Of a DNA stretch of 64,000 nucleotides, positions 25,656 to 39,468 are shown one piece after another (position 1 is the first letter of the stretch; every line of letters begins with the position of its first letter). The stretch is taken from contig CM056380.1 of the NCBI GenBank assembly GCA_029718625.1, positions 47,268,017 through 47,332,016 on the forward strand, in the 5' to 3' direction. The stretch is from Synaphobranchus kaupii (lineage: Eukaryota; Chordata; Actinopteri; Anguilliformes; Synaphobranchidae). Position numbers and translations under genes: made by a program. The notes under the pieces are model-generated. The model was not told where the DNA came from and ran no database searches. It was given only the letters and a program-made list of their open reading frames with translations.

Positions 25656-27120
25656 TGCTCGCATGGTCACGTTTTCAAAGGCTGTTGTAAGCCCTCTCTT
25701 CTTTCCCCCTTCTCTCTTCCTCTCTTTTCCCACTTCCTATCTTTAGTTTTTTCCCCCTCCCTTTTCTCAATCCTTAATGGAAACGCTAGGAAATTTAGTC
25801 CATCCTTTGAAATCGATAATGGTGACAGGAGAACTCCTACTCCAGGTACGAGGTGAGGAGATAAATTGTGTGCGCATCGGCACAGCCTATCACTGCCTGG
25901 CACACGGACGGCGATGAGATAGAGAGAGGGAGAGAGAGGGAGGAAGAGAAGAGGGAGGGAGGGAGACGCGTGCACGCTGGGGGTGGTGCGGGAGGCACGG
26001 GCCTGGGGGAGCGGAGTGGAACATTCTGTATTGGGGGGGGGGCACGCAAAGACCATTCAGCGACGCCCCCTCCTCTCCACCACCACTACAACATTACAAC
26101 ATCAAACGCACTGGCGAGTTTGTCCCGTAGCAATTATGGCACATTAGCTACACGGTGAGGAAATACAGGTGAGGGGAGGCAGATAGGATCTGGTTGTCGT
26201 GGGGCGGCAATACGCGAACACCAGCCCCCCCCCCCCCCCCTCTTTTTCTTACCGTTTTTTATTCTCAATCTTCTGATGTTTCCTGGGCTCCGGAAATAAG
26301 CTCTGCTCTCGCCACATCCCAAACCAAGAGGGACCACATCTCCTGCGCTCGTGTCGCGCATGCAGACAGCCAACAGACAGATTTTCATGCGAGCTTTCCT
26401 CGTTTTACGCCATTCTCCCGTCGCCGCGGAACGCGGGCGGCCACGGGGGAGACAATTTGTCTGTGGCAGTCACTAATCACACGCAGGGATAGAGTCAGCA
26501 CACTGAATTATTGATGTCATGTACATAATGAAAGAGTGGAGCGCTATTACTGAGGGACACAGACCAACCAAACAAATACCACAGGATTAATTAAACCAAA
26601 TAAAAGAAGAACAGACTCGCGCAGCATGTCACACAATGAAGCGAGGAATTAAAGCTCGATCTCATATGCACATATAAAAAAGATCTCATTCAACTCTGGG
26701 ACAAAGAAACACACAGAAGAATAAAGAAATACGTGGCTTCAAAAGAGATCGGAAACGACATGGTAAAAGAAACCCTGTGCAAGGCTGACGAGAGGAAGAG
26801 AAAACACTGCCAATCACAACCTGAAACCCCCCTTAGACCCCAGACGGAGCACAAGGGCTCCCATTTATCTGCTCCGATTTGTCCAGTCGAGGAAATGCAA
26901 CACCAGTGCAATGGCTAAGGAAACACAGGCAGCAGGATGTTAAAGTCCTCTAAGAAGTGGGGGGAAAAAATACCACTGTGGAGGGCATTGTACCGTGAGC
27001 ACATCTAATGTACAATTTACGAAATATTCTGTACCCAATTTTTTTCTAGAATATTCCATCTTAAACCTGCATTCATTTATTTTCAGCTGGTAGGAAGCTT
27101 TGAAGAAAAGTATTTTATAT

Positions 27121-27159
<39 letters not shown>

Positions 27160-27161
<2 letters not shown>

Positions 27162-27654
27162 GTTGCACTCAAAATTATTCAACCCCCTTCACTTTTTGCA
27201 CACTTTATTGTGTTGTAGATTTAATTTTAAATTGCCCATCAATCTACACTCAATAACCCATAATGACAAAGTGAAAACATGTTTTTAGAAATTTTTGCAA
27301 ATGTATTAAAAATCAAAAACTGAAATCTCTCATGTGCATAAGTATTCAAACCCTTTGCTTTAATGCATTTTAAAGTATTTTAAAGTAATGCATTTTTAAA
27401 GTAAGAATCCATCAATTCAGAGAGGTTATAGTATCACTTGTAGCAGTACCTGAAAATAAGATATCGACAGTCTTTTGATATGCGACCAAATATGAAATAT
27501 TATACTTTAAAAATACATTAAAGCAAAAGGTTTGAATACGCACATGAGAGATTTCAGTTTTTGATTTTTAATACAATTGTATCCATTTAAAATGAAATCT
27601 ACAACACAATAAAGTGTGCAAAAAGTGAAGGGGGTTGAATAATTTTGAGTGCAA

Positions 27655-27657
<3 letters not shown>
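27160..27657. mobile_element. Tc1/mariner-type inverted-repeat element, about 500 bp
   Basis: Both ends carry AGTTGCACTCAAAATTATTC AACCCCCTTC in inverse orientation and the arms pair over roughly 150-200 bp (for example AAAATCAAAAACTGAAATCT in each arm). It sits between two TA repeats, consistent with TA target use. The centre (about 27415-27500) is not Tc1-terminal sequence but matches part of the fold-back element at 36435-37474. Confidence 0.88.

Positions 27658-27723
<66 letters not shown>
27658..27723. repeat. (TA)n microsatellite
   Basis: About 66 bp of pure TA directly at the right end of the Tc1-type element. Confidence 0.96.
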
Positions 27724-27728
<5 letters not shown>

Positions 27729-30700
27729 TTTATTTAGTAAAAACCCTCCAAGCACAATAAATCACTGCAACTGCAGGTTGAATGTGCAAGGACTAGGACA
27801 TATCAGAGGATTTGGTATTAGAATAACAGCCTCTCAACACACTCTAACACTGTCTGCACTGTAAAAAGGTCAGGAAATTGAGGCAGGATCATTATGTTAT
27901 CCTTTAATAACATAAGAGGGGGAACAGTGTGGGTTTTTATGTTCAACTAATGGCTTCAAAATGAAAATCTGCCAGAAAGAACCTCATTCATATTCAGATA
28001 TACTGTATTTTCCACCCCATTATCACAAATGAATGTTTTTTCTTTCTTTTTTTTTTACCAGACATAAAAAGGGCAACTTTTAGAAGATATGCACGTATGG
28101 GAATATCAATACTACAGTATATGAAAATCACATTAATATTGAGTCAGAAAGGCTATTGTTTGATGTTTGCTACAAGAAAATAGGTTAATTTCCTTTTACA
28201 AAAGAACACATGGTATGAGAAAATACAAGACTTCTGATAAGTTTTGGTGGGGATAGGCATCGCCGCACAGTGATGTATACACCAGCATTCACAGAAGCAT
28301 TCACAGAAGCATTCACAGAAGCGTTACCGAAAGCGTGAAAGGCAATGTTCTCTCTAAGGGACCCAGTAAGTAAATAAGGACAGTGATATGCACTTCTCTA
28401 TTCTGTCACAGAGACATGAATAACGCCACTGGTCTCAAAACCACACCGTCTCATTTCCACGGAGAGTGTAACTCACTCCAACACCGAACTTTCTCATTTA
28501 CACCCCGGAGTGCCACGCAACCAAACACCGAACTTTCTCATTTACACCCCGGAGTGCCACGCATCCAAACACTGAACTTTCTCATTTACACCCCGGAGTG
28601 CCACGCAACCAAACACTGAACCTTCTCATTTATACACTGGAGGGTTACGCACCCAAACACTGAACCTTCTCATTTATACACTGGATCTACACACTAAAGT
28701 GTAAGTCATCTGAACGCTAAAGCTGGTCTTATTCCAAACTACAGCCACCCGAGTAGTACTGCTCTGCTTTCAACCCATCGCTTGGTGTAGGACAATCTGG
28801 TCTCCAGCTATCGGGGAGACCAGAATGAAAGCACTACTCATAGAATAAAGACGGAATAAACTGAATACATGACAAAGGCTGCTAAACATGGACTAGTGGT
28901 CGCGTTCTCTGTGATGGTGTCATTTTCAATGTTTGACTTTTAAATGGCAGAGAAAGTTGAAGTCAACCGGGGGGAGAGTGCAGGGGGAGGGGGGACGTGG
29001 CGGTGAAGGGCAGGTTTATTAATAGCTCTGGAAGGCTTGGGGACGAGGAGATGGATTCGGCCTGTCGCCCGGAGTGCCCGTCGCAACACGGGGCCGCTGC
29101 GGGTCTCTGACATCACTTCCACTGTCATCCGTCAATGTTGGCCCTCTGTGGCCCAGGTGAGCCCCTGACTGCCTGGACCTGGGCCGGGCCCCACCCCTCA
29201 GGCCCCGAGCCCTGGAGCTGGATCTGCTGTGATGTCACACAGGAGGGGCAGGGCTTACGTGGTGCCCTATGTACAAATAACTGCATAAATCAAGCCAAGG
29301 GCAAAAAGACAAATATTAAATTTTTTATTTTTACATATTTCTAATTAACATAGGGAACCTTAGTTTTGCATATTTAAAAAGCAAATCGCTCTGTAAACAG
29401 TGAGTAATGCAGAGGCTTAGGGTTTGCTTGTTTCACTTATCTGATCAACTGATAATTTAACTCAGGCTGGAATATTGTATATACGCCTTCCAGAAATGAT
29501 CAATGGCTTTGCACTTTATATATACATACTACAGCTGTAATTGCATACTGTTTGAAGTTTAAAGATCTCCTAAGTTGCACACAATAGAAGATAGACTTGC
29601 TGATTATGTTCAAGCCGCAGATGCTAATGTACACACAGAGGGATTTTCTGTGATAAATTAATGCTGCTCCTTCTGTTGCCATCCCCATCACGTACCTTCC
29701 TGATTTATTTTAGTTTTTTTTTTGTTCAGAAGACCGTCCATAGTTTTCATTTCAACATGCTGCTCTTTACAAAGCCGAGCGGGCTAAATGAGAAATTACT
29801 GATCTGGGGTTCTGATTATCTTTTTTTTTTTTTCTTTTTCAGTTAATGGCAGTTAATAGGAATTGCTTGTCACACAGCTAACCATGCGAAACAGTCTCCT
29901 CAACAGCGGAACAGCTCTCATTGTGAGGAAACTGGGTGTCTGGGCTTGCCGACAAACTTTTTTTAATCACTCACGCTGTTCTCCCTGCTCGCTAATTGTG
30001 AAGATGGGAAGAAAAAAAAAACTGCCAGGTTTCCAGTGAAACACGAGGTGGGAGCTCGGGTTGGGGGTGGGATTGTCTGCGCGTTGTATTGTGGGTGTAG
30101 CATTGCACATTATTCTCAGATTGACTTTACGTTGATCCCCCAATCCTCACATGATGAAGTAATGTTATCCTATAGTTCAGGCTCAGTAACCTCTTCAAAT
30201 AGATGCCTGCCTATGCACTGCCCAGAAACATACAATGGAAGAAATATACCTATCGGCATACAGTACATGCAGAAGAAATAGCATATCTGGGGGAGAATGG
30301 TTCTACATATTCAAAGCAATGGTTAAACATAAAATCAGTTGAAACAATATCAAATAGTAATAATAACTTTGGAGGGATCTACAAATTATATATCTTTGCA
30401 ACTGCAGAACTGAGACTCTGCATAAGGTCTCCTCACAGACTCATGGATTTGCCCTGCTTCCGTTTACAGAACTATGGGGGTCCAATGCTTATATAACAGT
30501 CTGGAAAATTAAACGAGGGTAAACACTAAGAACCAAGGAAATCTGATTTCTCTATGGTGCAATGCGGAAAGTGCGTACCGTGGCGGAGAAAGACACACCC
30601 CTCACATCTGTGGATTCATATTAGAGTTTGAACATAGCCAAGGTCACTGAGTGAAGGCTTGAGTGAGAGCAATGCTATCAATCTTTTTATTCTTGTATTT

Positions 30701-33700
30701 TTTTTGAGGCGTAATTGATTTCTCTTGTGGGGGTTTCTTTACCGAACCCCTTTTTTTTATTGTTCTCAAAACTCAAGTGACTGTTAAGGAATTCCAGTTG
30801 GAATATTTCTTCAGCCTGGGTTTCCAATGCAGTGTGCCATTCCTTACATTAATGTGCCGATTCCCTTTGAGAATTTGCAGCAACTGAAGGATAATCTGAC
30901 CTAGTTTGTGCCAGTGCGTGATTCATTCCAGCTCTATAACCGTGATTAATACATATAAACATTTTTTCCAAGCAAAATGTTTTTAAGCTGATGACAGAAG
31001 CCATCTCGTTTAAGAATTAAGCCTGAAAGAGAGGTGCGATCAACATTGTTACAGATGAAAACAGAGAAAATGTTCAGACGTAACAGATGTGAAAGTTCTG
31101 TCTATTATACAAGTCACTTGTGCACATTGGCAGAGCATTGATTTATTATTTAAACTGCTGAGATCTCCCAACTTGCGCCATTATGAGGAATCCTATTAAC
31201 ATGAGAAATAAACACATTTCAGAGGCATGCTAATTCCTGTCAAGAAATGACGGGGAGGAGTGTGTGTGTGGGGACATGGCAGAGAGGGACAAGAGCCATA
31301 ATGTTGAGACAACACTGAAGCCACTGGAGGAATCTCACCGCACCTTGTCATTTTCATTTTCGCTAAAAAGACAGCTCGACATGGAAATATTAAACTTTTC
31401 ATCCCTCTGTGAAACAGGCTCGATGTCTTTATTACACGTTATTTTTAGGAAAATAACGTTACACCATCTGAATTCTTTGGAGTTTTCCTTGCCCTATTAA
31501 AGGTTTCTTTGTATACACACTGCATCTGTTTCACTGTTCTGAAAATAAAATTTCAAATGAGAAACCCCACATTCACTATCAAGCATTAATGAATATCCAC
31601 AGTCAATATTTAAACATCTTTCCGCTGTCTGTTCTGTGGGTTTACACTCAGGTAAAAAGGTAACGGCTTCAACCACACCATGACGGTTCACACAGCCAAG
31701 AAGGCTCAAACCTATTGAATTGTTTTTATGTTAAAGGAGTATTCACTGATAAATAAAATCACCTTGAAAACCAGGAAAGTTCCAAAACATATCAATCCAA
31801 CACATGCAGCTGGCACAAAACTACTGTAAATGCTAACCAAATAATACATTTAAATAATAAAAGCGATTTTCTATAAAGCATTTTAACAGGATGCAACTGG
31901 ATGTCAAATACAACATTCCATACATTTCAGAAAATGTGATGTTTTAAAAAAAAATTGAAAACGAATATGGTGAGTAACAATTTTGACGCAAAACAGCAGT
32001 CAGTTCCCTCTGTTCCCTTCTGCTACCTCAGGGCTCAGGCATTTTAACGGAATTAAAGCACTCTGAACTGAGTTTCTAACCTCTCTGTGTGCACAAATTA
32101 AGAGAATATGTAAAAATGCCTTATCCCTGCCAAGTCAATCTTTCAGTTCGTTCACCTTAACGGTAAACTGGCCGTCTGTACGTCTGTCTGGTCAGCCATT
32201 ACCCTCAGGCCACTGGAAGAAGCTGCCCCTTTATTACACTTCAACCTTTAAAATAATTAACCTAACCTGGAGGAGGCAGAACTTGCGCCTCTCACACTAG
32301 ACTTCAAAAAAATCGATTTCTGCCGGGAGAGGACCTGGAAGGCTTTGCGAATTCAAATCGGAAGATTGCCGTCCACGGCGACATATTATTTCCCCTCCCA
32401 AAAGCACGGTGATATCGATCTCCAGCCCATTGCTGATATCTCAGGTAGTGAAGCAGGGGCAATATCTTCTTAAAACATATACATTGATATAACACTAATA
32501 ATAATGGAAAACCAGAAGTAATACAACAGAAAATGAAAAATCAGTGACAGACACAGGCCTACAGTGGCCAGTAACTGATGCCAAACTAATAAATGTAGCA
32601 GCCCTGAGACAAGGCAGACGTGCGTTGACACTGGAGGTTTGTTTCACGCCGCTGACAGCTCCCGGGTCAATAACACGCCAGATAAAAGAAGCGATGAAAA
32701 TAACATCCATTGTCATGAGCGAGCATGATCACAAACCCACGGCCTTGGATACGCTGAAGAATCAACAAAAAAAAAGAAAAACAACCTCGCAGTTTGAGTA
32801 TTTCACCCAAGGTTACATTCTTTGTTTTGATTGGATAAATGGATGAAAGCATGATGGATAGCTCAGAACTCTCCTCTTCCAATACCAAATAGAATAAGAT
32901 ATGAATTTCTGATATAAAAAAAACAAAAACATGTAGCCCTGTCTACCCATTCAGTAGTGTATAAGGAACATACAGTTAGGCATGGTAGGCATTAGTTTCC
33001 CAGTGAAAATCCAGCCAAAATTATTAAGCATATTAAGCATGTGATTATTATGTTGTAAATGGTAACCCTTGTATCTCATAAATACAAGTACCGTCCAGTG
33101 GAGGTATGTGGTTTGGAAGACACTTGGTAGGACACACCCCTAAAGGAAAAGAAGCTGGGTCTTTTCTACCAGTATGTGCCTGCTAATATTTCATATGCAC
33201 TGAAATGAGTGAAGCCAGGTGATATGGTGGCGGCACAAAGCCCTGTGCCGACAATGCCTATCCTGGCTGCACGTCGCTGCTCTGCAGATACAATACATAC
33301 TAAGTGTTTTTTTTGTTTTTTTCTTTTAATTGTGAATCCATATCTGTGGAGCGGTGATACCTGCTAGGTCTCTCACACCCTTCCTGCATAGACAGGGCAT
33401 TCGCTGTGCCATGATATAATCGTTATTTCACTCTGAGAGACTGCAGGCCTCTACACTATAGCCACAGTGAGGAATCGAGCAACTTATTTGAAAAGCACTC
33501 ATGATGACCAGTGAAATTCATTCAAGCTGGGTCAGAAAGAGAGCAGAGCCATCAGAGAAAGGAGAGGAATAGCTGAAGGGACCAGTGGTACCATGGAAAA
33601 GCACAGCCCTTTTAAAGCCATGTCCAAAGACTCCGTGGCTCATTGCGTTTGCAGATAGAGCCGGATTCCGTCTCTTGCAAGAATGGCTCTCGGACGGCGC

Positions 33701-33707
33701 TGAGTGT
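27724..33707. other. Intron stretch, mostly unique-looking
   Basis: Holds the 44-bp minisatellite (28485-28690), a threefold 12-bp repeat CATTCACAGAAG (about 28285-28322) and a GC-rich patch (about 28960-29250). The rest, about 29300-33700, shows no repeat or gene I can recognise. Confidence 0.6.
28485..28690. repeat. 44-bp minisatellite, four to five copies
   Basis: Units start at 28485, 28529, 28573, 28617 and 28661 (last partial). Consensus begins CGAACTTTCTCATTTACACC and continues CCGGAGTGCCACGCAACCAA. The first two units are nearly identical; the last two share TATACACTGGA variants, so divergence increases to the right. A weak extra unit may precede at 28441. Confidence 0.95.
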
Positions 33708-34270
33708 CTGTCAGGGTGCAGTAGGGACTCAGGCGCAGACAGCACATAACATAAACTGGTCAAAAATCAGGGATAAGGCGAAGACGTAATCAGGTAACAG
33801 GCAGAGATCAAAACCACGGCAAAAGTACAAAATCAAAGTCCAAAGGTAGAAAACAAGAAACAGGCAAAAAGTCGTAAACACAGGTAGCAGGTAGCAGGAA
33901 ACAGGAAACAGTTAACAGTTAACAGGAAACAGGAAACAGGAAACAGGAAACAGGAAACAGGTAGCAGGGAAAAGGTCTTGTCGTGAAACAGAGAACTACT
34001 GAGATGAACTTGCAACAAACACAAGACAGAGTGAACTTAAATACACAGAACTAACGAGCAAACGAGAAACAGGTGAACAGCAGGGCAGGTGACACTGTAA
34101 TCAACGGTAATCAAGAGCTGAGAGGAGAGGCGGGGCTGACACAATGGGGAAGTGAAAACACAAGCACATGGATGGGAGACGGAGAATGAAAACAAAAACA
34201 CACAAACAAAAACGAACATAACTGAAAACGAAGTAACAGAAAAATACAACACAGACTCAAATACTGACAG
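33708..34270. mobile_element. Probable non-autonomous DNA element containing a 7-bp tandem repeat
   Basis: It starts CTGTCAGGGTGCAGTAGGGA and ends AAATACTGACAG, giving a short CTGTCAG inverted terminus with TGT on each side. The interior includes a minisatellite of ACAGGAA/CAGGTAG units (about 33880-33968) and sequence typical of dispersed fish repeats (AAACAGGTGAACAGCAGGGC, GGCGGGGCTGAC). Family not determined; ends are a judgement from short repeats. Confidence 0.55.
33880..33968. repeat. 7-bp minisatellite (ACAGGAA variants)
   Basis: About twelve consecutive 7-bp units: GTAGCAG, GAAACAG and TTAACAG variants, with five identical GAAACAG units in the middle. Confidence 0.93.
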
Positions 34271-36434
34271 TGTCAGCCCCTTGAAGGCCTGTTACTACCG
34301 ATAAATCTCTGAGAACAAGAGGGGACGGCTATGGGCGTCTGTGACTAGTCTAGAACCCACCTTATGCTGCCGTCAGGTTGGACAACCCAGCCAGCAAGTC
34401 GGTGCCTGGAGCTTTGGTTAAACAGGGAACACAGAAGGGTGTCTGTGGGAGGCCTATGTTGTATTGAACCATCACAACCACACCTGGGACGCTGAGATCT
34501 AACTGGGGAAATCACTGGATTTGTTTGCTGTTCATCAAACACAAAGCCCTTCAATCTCTGGAGTCAGACCCCCCCCCCCCCCCCCCCCCTCCCTCCCTCC
34601 CCCTCATCCCAAGGTCTTTTGGCAAAAAAGTCATGTGTTATGTGCCTAAACTGTCTTTCCTGAAGAAAGTTATGTGTTATGTGCCTAAACTGGTTCTAAA
34701 CTTTGAACAAGAACAGGATATCTTGCAACAGCAAAACAAAAGGCCAGGAGCTGAATGTCAGAGATGGAACAGAGCATCTCTAAGATGTCTTCCATCACTG
34801 TTAGACACAGCTAGTTTAAGGGAGCACAGGATGTGCACAAGATGAACTGATCTTCTAACCACTTAACAAGGGTTGTGCGGTACCCAAAATTTGTCAGCGG
34901 ACACATTTGCCTTTAGCCGCTGTGAAAAATATAGCGTGTTAAATGGTGAGCATTTACTTGTATGGATAAGACTTTGGCAAATGAAATAACAGTTACAGCA
35001 TACAGACAGGGCAATGAGGCATTGAAACAAATACATAAATTAAAAAAGACAATTTAAAAGTGCAGTGTTTACCCAACAAATTCAGAACACTGCTGGACTG
35101 TTTGTTGAACAGCAAAGAAGAGAAACAAAATATGTATGTAGGTCAGCCCTAATTATAGTTTTGTGTTGCAGTTAATCCGTTTTTAATGACTGCATTGTAA
35201 AGACTCAAAACCTCCCATTGCACCAGATAAGAAAAGCAATGAATGACTGCGGTTATTGTGTTTTCCATTTTAAAGCAATCTACACTCGCTGTTTTAAAAA
35301 TGCTTAAAATATATTTTTTTCTTCTCCTCTGGTTCAACTTTTGATTTAGGTGCAATTACTTTTATTATTGTGCCTTTAAATTCTACTGGAATGAATCTCT
35401 GAATTAAGCAGCACACTTCCCAAGGTTAGTTTATTAAAATTAATGTGTAAATATCTATGGTGGGAGAGATACATCTTTGTATTTAATTGCACATTGACCA
35501 TAACTTCCAAGATCTTCTGGCAGGAATGTAGCTAGGCATTTCTATTAGTGACCATGGTCCTAGAACAGATCATTCTAGGTTTTAAGCAAGACTAACTTCT
35601 TATTTAGTAGTTTTTCTCATTGATTGTTACTCATGCTTATGCAACATGTATATTTACATTGCACTAGATTCATTGAACAGACATTCTTATCCAGAGCGAC
35701 TTACATTGCAGCAATGAAAGAGAGAGAGAGAGAGAGAGGCGGGTAAAGGGCACAGCAAACACATCCGCCATTTGCATTCTGATCCCTGCCCTCACCCAAC
35801 TCTGAATAACTCAGAAGCCGGGAAAGAGACAACTACCATCAAAAAGCTCCCCACTACTTCACATAAATAACCTTCTGTGAGAACATTTTAATAAGAAAAA
35901 TGATAATGCAGGACAAAATGTCCTTTAATCATCTTACCCCAAATGGCAAATGTTTTGCATTCATATCGTCATAAACCCACACTCTAAGTTCAATATTTTA
36001 CAGAAAAAAGGTGGCAAGAATATCTTTGTTCATCCTGCCGGAAGAATAACATATTGGGATTTCAAAAAGACCTTACTCCTACGGGGGAATATACTTGCAT
36101 AACCACGGCACAGATAGGAAGAACTGCTGCTTAAAAAACTCTCACCCCCGCAGGAAAGAGCTGCAGTGGGAGGGGGGTGGAGTTGATTGCCTCACCCCCT
36201 GGTCTGAAACTTGTTGAGTAGTAGCCTATTCTATTCTGGCAAGAAAATGGTTGAAGTCAATTTATTTTTCTGTGCATCTACTGGGCTTTATAATGTTGAT
36301 TCACAAGTCTGTGTGACTTGCCTAATGCAAAGTTTTGTCTGAACATTAGGGGAGTGAACAGTTCAGCTAGATCTGAAACAAGTGATCTAAAAAGGCCAGG
36401 TGCATTTTGTGTATAACATACCGCATAGAGTATA
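34271..36434. other. Intron stretch with C-run, small duplication and SINE scrap
   Basis: Contains a C21 run at 34569-34589, a two-copy duplication of ATGTGTTATGTGCCTAAACT (about 34633-34694), and at about 35655-35712 a fragment ACATTCTTATCCAGAGCGAC related to the SINE at 14077-14301, followed by a GA repeat (35717-35739). Otherwise nothing recognised. Confidence 0.6.
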
Positions 36435-37474
36435 CAGTGAGCACCATGATTCATTGGACAGTGACACATTTTTTCTTATTTTGGTTCTATACTCTAGCAC
36501 TTTGAGTTTTAAAGAATACAATGACAATGAGGTTGAAGTGCAGACTGTCAGCTTTAATTTGAGGGTATTTTCATCCATATTGGATGAACTGTTTAGAAAT
36601 TATAAAACCTTTTGTACATAGTCCTCCCCATTTTCGGGCATCAAAAAATATTGGACAATTTAACATAATGTCGAATAAAGTAATCATTTTAAATATTTGG
36701 TCGCATATCCTTTGCATGCCATGACTTCCTGATGTCTTTGACCCAACAATATCAAAAGACTCTTGATATGATATCTTATTTTGTAGTACTCCTACAAGCG
36801 ATACTATAGCCTCTCTGCATTTGAATGGATCTCTATGGGAATTGGAGGGTGGGAATAGATTTAGCTGTAAATTACACTGGAACAGTATGGAACACATGGT
36901 TGGCTAACTTGAAGGGTTTCTTCTCCTGACTTATTTTTCAATAGTTCAATAGGACAATTTGTCAGGAGAAATAACCCTTAAAGTGATCTATCCATATCTA
37001 CGGCATATCTGGCAGCAGAGTCATGGTTTGAGGCTTGTTTGATACCTCAGACCCTTGATGACTTACAGCCATTTCGCCAACCATGTATTCCATACTGTTC
37101 CAGCATAATTTACAGCTAAATCTTGTCCCACCCCCAATTCCCATAGAGATCCATTCAAATGCAGCGAGGTTATAGTATCGCTTGTAGGAGTACCAGAAAA
37201 TAAGATATCAAGAGTCACGGCATGCAAAGGATATGCGACCAAATATTAAAAATGATTACTTCATTCTACATTATGTTAAACTGTCCAATATTTATTGATT
37301 CCCGAAAATGGGCGGGACTATGTACAAAAGGTTATATAATTTCTAAACGGTTCATCCGATATGGATGAAAATACCCTCAAATTGTCATTGTATCCTTTCA
37401 AACTCAAAGTGCTCGAGTACAGAACCAAAATAACAAAAATTGTGTCACTGTCCAATTAATTATGGTTCTCACTG
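36435..37474. mobile_element. Fold-back Tc1-type element, 1.04 kb, arms of about 400-470 bp
   Basis: Ends are CAGTGAGCACCATGATTCAT and, inverse, CAGTGAGAACCATAATTAAT, flanked by TA. The left arm (36435-36905) and right arm (37076-37474) are inverse copies almost to the centre, leaving a loop of about 170 bp. The left arm has roughly 70 bp lacking in the right. The loop itself contains a small inverted pair (GGGTTTCTTCTCCTGAC and GTCAGGAGAAATAACCC). No transposase is encoded. Confidence 0.9.
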
Positions 37475-39463
37475 TATATACAACTTACATGCATTTTGTA
37501 TTACGTGTATGTGTTTTTAGCTGTATTGATTAATGTATGTAGAATCAGATAACACGATTATACTTTTTCCCAACAAGGAATTGTGCAAACACATTTCTGT
37601 AAATTACAATCACTGAGCATAACTTACAAAAGTGGACATATTAGTCTCAGGAATACAAAAATGCAATGTCACCAAGAAGACACAGAAGGCCCATTTATAA
37701 TCAATGAGTGAAAACCAAACAAAACCAACAATTGGAAAAAAAGTCACTACCACTATACTGCTAACATATCATTACACAGCTCTGCCTATAACACGATACC
37801 AAAAGGCAATCCAAAAAAGAAAGAAAGAGAGGATGGCTAAAGACGGTCAGGGGAGCCATGGTGGGTCTTCAGTCTGCCCTGGAAGCAGTTTCCGTTTTTG
37901 CCCTTGCCCGCAGTGGGAAGCTCATTCCACCACCGAGGGGCCGGAACAGACAGGAGACATGACCTGGAAGTGCAGGCATGTGGGGGGAGGGACTAGGCAC
38001 CTTTCATGATTGGTGTTTTGTAGAGACCATTCAAGGGTCATTCAAGCACATGAAGGTACATTTGTATTGGCATCGTAATGAAAATATTTGCTACTGGATT
38101 GTTTTTCCAGTTTTGATTGTCTAAAATATGTGTATATTGACTCCGTCAGGAAGACTGCCACCATGATGTGCCCTATAACAATTTGACTGTAATTGTCCAC
38201 GATGAGACTGCCGACTGATTACCTAAATAAGAAAAGTGAGGTATGCTATGCTATGCTAATTAAAAATGCTATGCTAACCTGTATGCTATTTTCGGCAGAA
38301 GAAAAGTTGATTTAGGTCCCAGTGACCTAATCATGTCTCTCTGGAGTTTGGGTAAGAGCCAGGGCCTGCAAATACACCAAATCACGCAGCCGAGCCGCCT
38401 AGCAGATTAAATCAGACTGGGAGAATGCAGGCTGAGAACTCAAGATGCTGTTTGGGCTGGGCTGAGAGGCGCCATTCTGCCGCCTCGGCTCCTATGTGTC
38501 GCTCTAATTAAGTGTGATATATTTAATCAGTGTTAATGCTGGGAGTAAAATTAGTCTGACACACAGTTATAATATCGAGTAATGGAAAGGCGCAGATGTC
38601 TGAGAAGATTCTCTGCTTTGTGTGGGAGAGGAGCGCACGGAAGACAATCTTCGCCAGCAGGTGTTTCTAGTCTCCGGAACGATATCATCTAAGAGCCTGA
38701 TTAACTGTACAGCTTCACCTGTCTTGCTTTTCTAGGGCTCTCAAACTGAAATCTGGAAGGGCCGCTGTGCCTGCTCCTTTTTGATTCGTCCCTGCGCTTA
38801 GCTGCTTCATATAAGTTGATTGGCCAAAGAGTCTGTACACCTTGGCTGTGTCCGAATCAGAGCCCTATCTACTGCGCCCCGTCTCCTGCGTACAGTGCAC
38901 TGGCAGAAGTGTGCTGTTTAGCAGTCCGCAAAAAATATCCGCCATACTATTTTCCAACCGTACTGTGGAAGTGTGGTAAGCAAGTCATAAGACGTTCCAC
39001 CAGTGTTGCCATGTCCGTGGTTTTACAGCTAAATTGGGATACTTTCAAAGTGCAGTCATGGGTAAAAATTAAAAGTCGCAAAGCACACACTAAAAGTAAA
39101 AATATGATCATTTCCATTTAAAATATGTTGATTTTGGTTAAAAATATATTCTGGGCTAGTTTTGAGTCGCCATTTTGCTGGAAAATCTGGCAACCCTATG
39201 CCCTACCCTTGCGCTGCCATGTCATGTGTTGTTTTTGTTGTATTTGAAGGAAAACATCAGCGAAGCTGCGTCTCATTTTCTTTTTAAAACGAAGCTTCAT
39301 GTCATATTTATGCAACCAAAATGTTTGCGTAGGCTACTGAATAGTGTGGAAGAGTGCTGATTTGGACACGGCCCTTGTATCTAAGGGCCTAAATTAGCTG
39401 TTGATTGAAACAAAATCACAAAGAACAGTAAAGACTGTGGCCCTCCAGGACTGGAGTTTGAGA
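37475..39463. other. Intron stretch, nothing recognised
   Basis: Unique-looking sequence with a few GCTATGCTAT repeats near 38243-38290. Open frames of about 100 codons (37704-38009, 38816-39121) match nothing I know. Confidence 0.6.
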
Positions 39464-39468
39464 CCCAG

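Larger units (their letters stand above)
22976..27159. other. Intron stretch with CA repeat cluster, a MITE and two CpG-rich patches
   Basis: Contains the CA/CACG cluster (23301-23603), the MITE at 25389-25655, a G run at 24909-24924, CpG-rich patches at about 24480-24660 and 25840-26450, a poly-C run near 26226-26240 and a TA repeat at 27125-27156. No exon is supported. Confidence 0.6.
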
